Assembly (NCBI GenBank): GCA_946478645.1 | Contig: CAMLCW010000126.1 | Span: 1 to 12,857, forward strand | Source of the DNA: an uncultured Variovorax sp. | GTDB lineage: Bacteria > Pseudomonadota > Gammaproteobacteria > Burkholderiales > Burkholderiaceae | Direction: 5' to 3' | Length of the DNA stretch: 12,857 nucleotides | Part shown: positions 1-7,000 of the stretch, in pieces | How positions within the stretch are numbered: position 1 is the stretch's first letter | Layout: each line of letters begins with the position of its first letter | Notes under the pieces: model-generated | Told to the model about the DNA's origin: nothing | The model's input: the letters and a program-made list of their open reading frames with translations, nothing else | The model's database searches: none | Made by a program: the position numbers and the translations under genes

Positions 1-324
1 GCGTTCGTCCACCGTGTGCAGCTCCGAATTGGCGCCGGGCCGCACGATCGAGCCCGCGTAGTACACGCGGTCGCCGGGCTGGAAGTTCTTCACCTGCGCA
101 CCGACGGCCTCGACCGTGCCGGCCGCGTCCCAGCCGAGCACCTTGGCCTGGCCCGCTTCGGGGGCGGTGTTCCTGCGGACCTTGGTGTCGACCGGGTTGA
201 CCGACACCGCCCCCACCCGCACCAGCAGGTCGCGCGGGCCGGGGACGGGTGCGGGCAGCTCGATGTCCTGCAGGGCGTCGGGATGGTCGATCGGAAGGGG
301 CTGGTGGTAGCCGATGGCTTTCAT
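1..324 (-). CDS. Zinc-type alcohol dehydrogenase / quinone oxidoreductase, N-terminal part
   Basis: This is the first 108 codons of a medium-chain dehydrogenase/reductase; the 3' end lies beyond the left edge. The protein starts MKAIGYHQPLPIDHPDAL. It shows the GroES-like N-terminal domain of the family: a VGAVSVNPVDTKVR stretch (about residues 37-50), then LGWDAAGTVEAVG (about 63-75) and the FQPGDRVYYAG turn (about 81-91). Family members reduce quinones or enones, or oxidise alcohols, with NAD(P)H in the cytosol. The position usually held by a catalytic Cys or His reads NPVDTK, which is typical of the zinc-independent quinone reductase branch (zinc-binding dehydrogenase family, cd08252-like by recall). 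The start is supported by GAAAGG at 331-336, 6 nt upstream. The gene diverges from the LysR gene at 420 and is probably its target. The exact substrate cannot be read from this fragment. Confidence 0.9.
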   Translation of the reverse strand, partial: MKAIGYHQPLPIDHPDALQDIELPAPVPGPRDLLVRVGAVSVNPVDTKVRRNTAPEAGQAKVLGWDAAGTVEAVGAQVKNFQPGDRVYYAGSIVRPGANSELHTVDER

Positions 325-363
325 GGGAGGCCTTTCTTGTGCGTGTGAAAAAACGATGCCTCG

Positions 364-392
364 ACTGTAGGATCGCAATCCTGCATTGATAA
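364..392 (-). promoter_or_regulatory. Candidate promoter of the dehydrogenase gene
   Basis: On the minus strand, TTATCA (387-392, 4 of 6 matches to the -35 consensus) is followed after exactly 17 nt by TACAGT (364-369, 4 of 6 matches to the -10 consensus). Transcription would start near 357 and leave a leader of about 33 nt with a good Shine-Dalgarno site. Both hexamers are weak, which fits an activator-dependent promoter next to a LysR gene. Confidence 0.4.
369..382. repeat. Inverted repeat in the LysR/dehydrogenase intergenic region, probable operator
   Basis: AGGAT-CGCA-ATCCT is a perfect 5-bp inverted repeat with a 4-bp centre; one further base pair matches on each side after one mismatch (GTAGGAT / ATCCTGC). 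It lies in the 95-bp gap between divergent genes and fills most of the spacer between the proposed -35 and -10 of the dehydrogenase promoter. LysR-type regulators usually bind short interrupted palindromes in exactly this setting, so it is a candidate binding site of the adjacent regulator. Confidence 0.45.
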
Positions 393-419
393 GCGGCTGA
401 GAATCACCAACACTTTCAA

Positions 420-1337
420 ATGAGAATTGAAAATCTGTCCGACCTGCAGGTGCTCGTGCAGACCGCGCGCGGCGGCACGCTCACGGCCGCGGCCCATGCG
501 CTCGGCATGACACCCGCCGCCGCCAGCGCGACGCTCAAGCGGCTCGAGACGCAGCTCGGTGCGCGCCTGTTCGAACGCTCGACGCGCGCCATGCGGCTCA
601 CGCCGCAGGGCCAGACGCTGCTCGACTACGCGGTGCGCGCCTTCGAGCTGCTCGACGAGGGCGAGTCGCTGGTCACGGCCGACCGTGGCGAACTGGTCGG
701 CACACTGCGCGTCGCCGCGCCGTCCGACCTCACGCGCAGCACGCTGCTGGCCTGGTTCGACGAGTTCCTTGCGCTGCATCCGGGGCTGCAGCTCTCGCTG
801 TCGGTCGGCGACCGGCTGCTCGACGTGATGCGCGACGAGGTCGACGTGGCGCTGCGCTACGGCACGCTGGCCGACTCGCGGCTGGTGGCACGGCCCTTTG
901 CCCAGACCAGCCCGCTCCTGACTGCGTCGCCGGACTACCTTCGGCGCCATGGCGCGCCCGCGACGCCGCAGGACCTGGTGCATCACAACTGCCTGACCTT
1001 CGACCGCGGCGGGCGGCGCCATCGGATCTGGCGCTTCGTGCAGAACGGGCAGTGGGCCGAAGTGCGGGTGAAGGGCGACCGCAGCGCCGACGACGCCTCG
1101 CTCGCGTGCGAGTGGGCCGTGGCGGGGCGCGGCATCACGCTGAAGTCGGCGCTCGACGTGCGCGACGACATCGCAAGCGGCCGGCTGGTGCACCTGCTGC
1201 CCGACTGGGGCACCGAGCCCTATCCGCTGCATGCGCTGCTGCCGAGCGGGCGCTTCGTGCCGGCGCGCGTGCGGGCGCTGGTCGACTTCCTGGCTGCGAA
1301 GTTCGAGGCGCTGCCGTCCGTCAGATCATCGGCGTGA
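420..1337 (+). CDS. LysR-family transcriptional regulator
   Basis: A 305-residue protein of normal LysR length. Residues 1-60 form the winged helix-turn-helix: MRIENLSDLQVLVQTA, then a recognition segment around TLTAAAHALGMTPAAASATL (20-39), then RLETQLGARLFERSTRAMRLT. Residues from about 90 form the effector-binding domain, opening with GTLRVAAPSDL; DVALRYG lies near 140, as in the CrgA/YafC-like subgroup. It is a cytosolic DNA-binding regulator whose usual targets include the divergent neighbour, here the dehydrogenase at 1-324. No clear Shine-Dalgarno precedes the ATG at 420, although the N-terminus matches family starts exactly. The 3' end overlaps the converging SDR gene by 17 bp. The effector is unknown. 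Confidence 0.95.
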   Translation: MRIENLSDLQVLVQTARGGTLTAAAHALGMTPAAASATLKRLETQLGARLFERSTRAMRLTPQGQTLLDYAVRAFELLDEGESLVTADRGELVGTLRVAAPSDLTRSTLLAWFDEFLALHPGLQLSLSVGDRLLDVMRDEVDVALRYGTLADSRLVARPFAQTSPLLTASPDYLRRHGAPATPQDLVHHNCLTFDRGGRRHRIWRFVQNGQWAEVRVKGDRSADDASLACEWAVAGRGITLKSALDVRDDIASGRLVHLLPDWGTEPYPLHALLPSGRFVPARVRALVDFLAAKFEALPSVRSSA

Positions 1338-2118
1338 CCGCGCCGTCCATCGCGAGGATCGCGCCTGTGATGTAGCTCGCCTTCGGCGACGCGAGAAAGA
1401 CCACCGCGTTGGCGATCTCCTCGGGCGTGGCGATGCGCCCGAGCGGCAGCCGCGCGGTGGCGCGCTGCAGCGCTTCGTCGCTGTCGATGCCCTGCAGCCT
1501 GGCGTCGGCCTTCATGCCCTCCTGCAGCCGCTCGGTCAGGGTCAGGCCGGGGTTCACCGCGTTCACGCGCACGCCCTTGGCCGCATAGGCCGCCGCCATG
1601 CCGGCGCTCACGAGCATCAGCGCCGCATTGGCCGCGCCGCCCGCCATGTGCACCGGACTCGCGATCTTGCCGCCCTGGCCGATCACGTTGACGATCGCGC
1701 CGCGGCCGCGCGCGCCCATGCGCTTCACGACCGGATCGATCATGTGGATGTAGGTGAAGTACTTGGCGTCCATCGCGGCATGCCACGCGTCGGCGTCGAG
1801 CTCGTCGGGCGGCGTGCGGCGCGCGGCACCCGCCGAGTTGACGAGCACCTCGACCGGCCCGAAGGCCTGCTCGGCGGCGTCGAGCGCGGCCACGGCTGCT
1901 TGCGGGTCTTTCAGGTCGGCCGCATGCACGGCCACGCGGCCCTCGGCCTCTGCGAGGCCGTTGCGCAGCGTGCTGCGCGCCTGTTCGAGGTTGTGCAAGT
2001 CACGCGACACCAGGCTCACGCGCGCACCCTCGCGCAGGAAGCCCAGCGCGCAAGCCAGGCCGATGCCCTTGCTGCCGCCGGTGATGAGAACGTGCTGGTC
2101 CTTGAGTTGGAGATCCAT
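1321..2118 (-). CDS. Atypical short-chain dehydrogenase/reductase (SDR) lacking Tyr-x3-Lys
   Basis: A 265-residue Rossmann-fold protein of classical SDR length. It has the cofactor loop TGGSKGIG (13-20), SRD (38-40) where NADP preference is set, the NSAG motif (94-97), a VNAVNPG segment (185-191) and a C-terminal GAILAMDG (252-259). The catalytic region is odd: where classical SDRs have S...YSASKAA, this one reads SPVHMAGGAANAAL (154-167), with His157 at the Tyr position and Gly161 at the Lys position. It may be a divergent subfamily with altered chemistry, or a non-reductase. The start at 2118 is chosen because AAGGA (2126-2130) stands 7 nt upstream; a longer in-frame start at 2223 would run into the divergent creatininase gene. 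It converges on and overlaps the LysR gene. Confidence 0.92.
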   Translation of the reverse strand: MDLQLKDQHVLITGGSKGIGLACALGFLREGARVSLVSRDLHNLEQARSTLRNGLAEAEGRVAVHAADLKDPQAAVAALDAAEQAFGPVEVLVNSAGAARRTPPDELDADAWHAAMDAKYFTYIHMIDPVVKRMGARGRGAIVNVIGQGGKIASPVHMAGGAANAALMLVSAGMAAAYAAKGVRVNAVNPGLTLTERLQEGMKADARLQGIDSDEALQRATARLPLGRIATPEEIANAVVFLASPKASYITGAILAMDGAVTPMI

Positions 2119-2125
2119 GGGTCGG

Positions 2126-2130
2126 TCCTT
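2126..2130 (-). promoter_or_regulatory. Ribosome binding site that fixes the SDR start
   Basis: AAGGA on the minus strand, 7 nt before the ATG at 2118. It supports the 265-residue start over longer in-frame starts. Confidence 0.7.
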
Positions 2131-2158
2131 GATGAATGGCACGGAATACCGGGCGATT

Positions 2159-2183
2159 GAATCACCACCGCGAGAATCCTGCA
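2159..2183. promoter_or_regulatory. Possible regulator site between SDR and creatininase genes
   Basis: GAATCACCA (2159-2167) and AATCCTGCA (2175-2183) lie in the 95-bp gap between the divergent SDR and creatininase genes. The same two 9-mers occur in the other divergent gap, at 401-409 and 377-385, next to the LysR gene, but in the opposite order. There AATCCTGCA contains one arm of the inverted repeat at 369-382. This suggests a shared regulator, most simply the LysR protein encoded between the two gaps. Confidence 0.35.
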
Positions 2184-2201
2184 GGCCGCGGAGCGGGCTA
2201 A

Positions 2202-2207
2202 TAAGAT
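2202..2207 (+). promoter_or_regulatory. Candidate -10 element of the creatininase gene, possibly leaderless
   Basis: TAAGAT (4 of 6 matches to the -10 consensus, within TAATAAGAT) ends 6 nt before the ATG at 2214. Transcription would then start at or next to the start codon. No Shine-Dalgarno is visible upstream, which agrees with a leaderless message. No convincing -35 hexamer stands 16-18 nt upstream. Confidence 0.35.
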
Positions 2208-2213
2208 CGCGCC

Positions 2214-3041
2214 ATGAACGCACCCCCGGTTTCCCTTCCCCGCTTCTGGGCCCAGCTCACCACGCGCGACTTCGCGCGGCTCGATGCCGCCGCCACCGTC
2301 GCGGTGCTGCCGCTCGGCGCGACCGAGCAGCACGGGCCCCACCTGCCGCTGGGCGTGGACACCGTGCTGGCCGACGGCATCGTGGCCGCGGCGCTGCCGC
2401 TGCTCGCGCCCGCGCTGCCGGTGCTGTTCCTGCCGACGCAGCAGGTCGGGCTGAGCCCCGAGCACGCGCGCTTCGCCGGCACGCTCACGCTCTCGGCCGA
2501 AACGCTGATCCGGGTGTGGAAGGACATCGGCGCCGGCGTGGCGCAGGCGGGCGTGAAGAAGCTGGTGCTGTTCAACGCGCACGGCGGCCACGTCGGCGCG
2601 ATGGACATCGTGGCGCGCGAGCTGCGCGCCGCGCACGGCCTCATCGTCTACAGCGTGAGCTGGTTCAACCTGCCGCTCGGCGATGCGGCGGCGCAGTTCA
2701 GCGCCGCGGAGCATCGTTTCGGCGTGCACGCGGGCGAGATCGAGACTTCGATGATGCTGGCGCTCGCGCCGCAGTCGGTGCGCATGGACGAGGCGAAGGA
2801 TTTCGGCTCCACCTCGGCCGAGCGCGCCGCGAACTACGCCATCCTGGGCAACGGCAGGAGCGCCAAGCTCGGGTGGGCGATGGAGGACTACAACGCCGAA
2901 GGCGCCGCGGGGAATGCGGCCGCGGCGACGGCTGCCAAGGGGCAGCAGGTCATCGATGCGGCCGCGCAGCAACTCGCCTCGCTGCTCGCGGAGGTGTCGC
3001 GGCTGCCGCTGGACACCGCGAACACGGGGCCGCTGCCTTAG
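2214..3041 (+). CDS. Creatininase-family amidohydrolase
   Basis: A 275-residue protein, close to the family's usual 240-270. Metal-binding motifs are complete: LPLGATEQHGPHLPLGVDT (32-50) carries Glu38, His40 and Asp49; FNAHGGH (120-126) carries His126; and HAGEIETS (172-179) carries the conserved His and Glu. Family members are cytosolic two-metal hydrolases that open cyclic amides (creatinine), act on formamide intermediates, or belong to the MftE peptidase branch. The substrate here cannot be assigned, and no creatinase, sarcosine oxidase or mycofactocin gene is nearby. The gene is divergent from the SDR gene and convergent with the glycosyltransferase gene, 27 bp from its end with no terminator-like hairpin in between. 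The start coincides with a -10-like box just upstream, so the mRNA may be leaderless. Confidence 0.93.
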   Translation: MNAPPVSLPRFWAQLTTRDFARLDAAATVAVLPLGATEQHGPHLPLGVDTVLADGIVAAALPLLAPALPVLFLPTQQVGLSPEHARFAGTLTLSAETLIRVWKDIGAGVAQAGVKKLVLFNAHGGHVGAMDIVARELRAAHGLIVYSVSWFNLPLGDAAAQFSAAEHRFGVHAGEIETSMMLALAPQSVRMDEAKDFGSTSAERAANYAILGNGRSAKLGWAMEDYNAEGAAGNAAAATAAKGQQVIDAAAQQLASLLAEVSRLPLDTANTGPLP

Positions 3042-3068
3042 CGCGGGCCGCCTGTTCGGATGCCGCCA

Positions 3069-4082
3069 TCAGAGCACGTAGAAATGCCCGTGGATTTCGT
3101 CGCCCAGTGGCGCTGGGGGCTTCGGCAGGCCCAGCAGACCGGTCCAGTGCAGCACTGGTCCTTCGACCGGGTCCGCGGAGAATTCGCGGTCGAAAAGGAT
3201 CACACGGAGTGGCGCCAGCGCCGCACGCGGCAATGTCACGAGAGGCTTGAAATGCCAGAGCAGGTAGGCCAGCGTGCCTGCCTGGATCAGTGAGAGACCG
3301 AGGCATCGCGCCAGGGCATCCAAGGTAGGGGGGAGCCGGTCTGCCAGATCGCCCCTGGCGAACCGTTGCCGGACAATGCCGGATGCGTCGCGCTGCTGAT
3401 CCTGATGAATGGCGGACACAGACGTATCCGAGACGGTATAGCCATAGAGAGGCTCTTCGACCATCGCAGGCTTGAAGAATCGCAGCCAGCAGCCCCAGAG
3501 CGCGTAGTCCTCGCAGTGCGAGAAGTCGGCGTTGTGCGGATAGCCACCCAGCAGCCGATAGATCTGTTTCTTCGCCAGCACGCTGCCATGCGGGAAAGGG
3601 CAGCCGACTTCCACGAAGAACCGCAGGATGCCGTTCCAGTCTCCCGGGCGAATGTGCTCGGCGATCAAGTCGCCCTCCGTGCTCACCATGGACATGCCGG
3701 TTGCCGCGATGGTCAGGTCGGCATCGTTCGCGAACAGCGAGAGCTGCTTGTCGATCTTCGTGGGCATCCACACGTCGTCCGCGTCGAGGCGTGCGATCAG
3801 CGTGTGCCTTGCAGCAAGAATGCCCGTGTTGAGCGCGTTCACCAGTCCGCGGTTGGAAGGCACCCGGATCCAGCTGACCTCCCGCGCAGCCGCACCCAGG
3901 CTTTCCGCCGAACTTGCAACCGGAACAGGGCTGCCGTCATCTACGAGCAGGATTTCGTGGTCGACCGCTATCCGCTGATCGAGGATGGACTCCAGGGCCC
4001 GCTTGAGCCATTTGATGTGCGTGGGCGAAGGCTGCGGGTGAAATACCGGCAGGACCACCGAAATGCTCAGGTCCGATGCCAT
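3069..4082 (-). CDS. Family 2 glycosyltransferase
   Basis: A 337-residue GT-A-fold glycosyltransferase. The N-terminus ISVVLPVFHP (7-16) leads into LLVDDGSP (45-52), the nucleotide-sugar Asp motif; SNRGLVNALNTG (76-87) and ARLDADDVW (97-105) give the DxD-type metal site; CEDYALW (190-196) supplies the acidic acceptor-side motif. It should transfer a sugar from a nucleotide donor to a glycan or lipid acceptor on the cytosolic face of the membrane. Residues 260-295 are rather hydrophobic (TLAYLLWHFKPLVTL) and may associate with the membrane, but there is no clear transmembrane helix. It follows the large fusion gene after a single base (TGA-C-ATG), with GAAAGG about 9 nt upstream inside that gene, so translation is probably coupled. 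Donor and acceptor are unknown. Confidence 0.93.
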   Translation of the reverse strand: MASDLSISVVLPVFHPQPSPTHIKWLKRALESILDQRIAVDHEILLVDDGSPVPVASSAESLGAAAREVSWIRVPSNRGLVNALNTGILAARHTLIARLDADDVWMPTKIDKQLSLFANDADLTIAATGMSMVSTEGDLIAEHIRPGDWNGILRFFVEVGCPFPHGSVLAKKQIYRLLGGYPHNADFSHCEDYALWGCWLRFFKPAMVEEPLYGYTVSDTSVSAIHQDQQRDASGIVRQRFARGDLADRLPPTLDALARCLGLSLIQAGTLAYLLWHFKPLVTLPRAALAPLRVILFDREFSADPVEGPVLHWTGLLGLPKPPAPLGDEIHGHFYVL

Positions 4083-4083
4083 G

Positions 4084-7000
4084 TCAATGGCCTTTCATCG
4101 TTGGCGAGGCGTTCACCACATCGAAAATCTCGCGCGCCGCTTGCAGATTACCCATGTCGCCTGGTTTCAGTTCTGGACGCGCCGAAAAGTCGAAGTCCAT
4201 CAGGTCGCGGTAGAAGCCGCCCAAGCCGCAAGTCTTTGCGGCGAGTCCGGCGCGAAGCCCGACGAGCTTCTGGCAATGGGCGAAATGCACGGGGTCGAGC
4301 TTTTGCGCCACATTGCCGTCGCCAATGATCCGGAACTCGCTCAGTGTCTCGTTGAGGAGCGCAAAACGGCCGTTGGCCTGCAGGAGCGAGAGAAGAAAAT
4401 CCCAGTCCTCCAGGTAATGGATATCTTCCCTCAGGCGCACGCCGCTTCTGATCAGCAGCGAGGTCCGCACGATATAGGCGTTGATCGGAATGAAGTTGCC
4501 AGAGACCAGCGCCGCGGTTGGAAACGGAGGATGCGCGGCTTTCGCATGTTGGCCGGGGATCCTCGAATTCGTCGTGCAATAGGCCACGTCTGCGCCGCTG
4601 GTGTTCAGCACGGCCAGCAGCCGTTCGGCAAACATCGGATAGAAGATGTCGTCATCGTCGAGGATGCAGAAGAAGCTGAACCGGTCGCCTGCGGCCTCGA
4701 TGAAATCCAGGCCCACGTTCAAAGGGTATCCGCGGCGCCTTGCGGGAAGGTCCGCATGCAGCACCTCGACGCGGCCGTCGAAGCGGCGGGCCCACTGAGC
4801 AATCGATTCGTAGGTCGCCATGTCTGCGTGCACGATGAGGCAGGGTGTCATCGGCACCGTCTGCTGGAGCACGGACTGGATGGCTTCTTCGAGCAATTCG
4901 AGCCGGCGACCCTGCGTCCGGATCAGGCAGGCGCCGTGCGGATCGGACGGCAAGGCCTCCGGGGCGCGGCGAAGCTCGGGCCAGCGATGCTGGATGAACC
5001 GCTGGAGAAAAGCGCGTCGCACGGTTTCGGCTATTCGAGCCTGCTTCTTGAATTGGCCGACCGACTGCGACTTCGTGTGCCAGCGATAGGAATAGAGATG
5101 CTCCGGGATCAGCAGGATGGGTTCGTGAAGCGCGGTCCGCAGTGCGAAGTCATAGTCCTGGCAGCCGGAGAAGCGGGGATCGAAGGCGCCGACGTCCTTG
5201 AACAGATCCCTGCGAATGGCCGCCAGATGTCCGGCGTTCATGCCTTTCTCGTACAGCAGTCCGGGACCGAAGGTGCGAATCCGGCGGCGCAGTTCGACAT
5301 CGTCCTCATCGATGTCGATGATCTCCGAGGAGATGAAGCGGCAATAGGGAAGCTGGGCAATGTAGTGATCCAGCACGGTCGCGCAGTGACTTTCGATCAG
5401 GTCGTCGCAGTCGAGGAACAGGATCCATTCATTGCGTGCCGCGTCGATGCCCTGGTTCTGGCGGACTGAAATACCGAAATTCGCACCATCCGAAAGGATG
5501 CGGGTCGCAGGTCGGATCTCGGCGGGAATTGCGCTTTCGAGCGCTGCTGCATCGAAACGCGGATCATCGTTGACGACGATCCATTCGATCCGTCCGGTTG
5601 CCGTATCGCCAGGCGTTGCCGCCATGAGGCGGGCGACGCTCTCGGCCGTCTTGCGAAAGAACGCCAAGTGAGCGAAGAATGGCGTGACGATCGAATAGGT
5701 CGTCGTTGCAGCATTCCGCGCGACTGTCATGCGGGGCTGGGTGTTTTCCAATGCCTCGCGGATCGCTTCGAGCGGCGCCAGTGCGTTCACCGGGTGCACC
5801 TCGTCCTCGCAGTCCAGATCACTGAGGAATCTGTCGATGATCAGCCGGGTCTGCCGCTCGTGCTCGGCCGAGTTGACGAGCACGGTCGATGCACTGCCCT
5901 CGAACAGCTGTTGGCGCGCCAGGCGCTCGCCGCCGTACCAGGCGCGGGCGGCTTTCTGCGCAAATGGATCCGCTTCGATGGCCGTTTCGCGCTCGGGGCC
6001 GACGGGTGCGAAGCCTTCGTCGCCTTGGCGTTGCTGCAGGTACTCGACGAATACGTTGCGCCGCAGCCACCGTCCCTTCACCCGGCTGCTCAGATGGGCG
6101 TTGATATCGAAATCGGGGCGCGGATTGCGGCCTTCACGGACCCCGTGCGTGACGAAGTGGCGTACCGGATCGGTCCCGAGCACTTGCACGTCGGGATTGC
6201 GCTTCAGATACCACGCGGCATCGAAATGGCCGGACGATTTCAGGTAGCGGACATCGAGTTCGTCGCGGATGCGCCGCAGCTGCCGCCTGAGCGGCTCGGG
6301 CATGGCGCGCTTGAGGACATGGGCAAGGGACTGCTGCTGCGGCGCGGGTTCATGCCGCCCTGCGTCCTGTGCCTGTACGGCCGCGCGTACGGCCTCCTGC
6401 GCCTGGCGTTCATGCAGGCGTACGGCCACATCGATGAGCGCGTTCTGCATGCTGTTGCGCTCGTCGCGCAGGCGTCGCTCGCTGGCCGCCGTGTCGGCCG
6501 CTGCGGCGGCCGCGCTGGCGGCGGCAGCCGCCGCCACTTCTGCCCTGAGAGCGGAAGCATCGCGGTAGTTCAAGCGCCCGGGTGCGAAGGGATTCGCCAG
6601 CGGATCCGCATCCGTCGACGGCGCGAATACGTCCGGAAGTTCAAGGCTTCCGTCACGGTAAGCCGACACCACGGATTCCCAGGCGCTTATTTCGTGTTGA
6701 AGCTGTTGCGTTGCATCCGGTCGATACCGGGTCACATTGATAAGGAAAATCTCGGGGTGGACGCGAGACAGGACCTGCGCATCAGCAGAATATTTCGAGA
6801 GGCGTTCGCAAAGCGGATTCTCTGCTTTGACAAAAAGAAAGACGTTCTGCGCATACCAAGATTCGACATTGGGGTCCCGCCAGAACTCGTTTCGAAAAAG
6901 ATCGAAACAGCGGTATTTCTGCTGCCTGAACAAGATGCCCCAATATTCGGGCCACTGCTCGTTGACATGGTCCTCGCCGCCTTGATAGGGGGTCGCTGCG

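Noticed and set aside
3042..3068. Possible terminator between the convergent creatininase and GT2 genes
   Set aside because: Only a repeated GGGCCGC direct repeat is present; no inverted repeat or T-run could be found.
1754..3250. 498-codon plus-strand open frame across the SDR and creatininase genes
   Set aside because: It is out of frame with the creatininase, whose metal motifs are complete in another frame, and its composition is a run of Arg and Ala.
4063..5469. Long plus-strand open frame (about 470 codons) opposite the fusion gene; a second at 5668-7008
   Set aside because: The minus strand carries clear methyltransferase and GT2 motifs through the same region. The plus-strand translations show no family motif, and long antisense frames are expected in GC-rich coding DNA.
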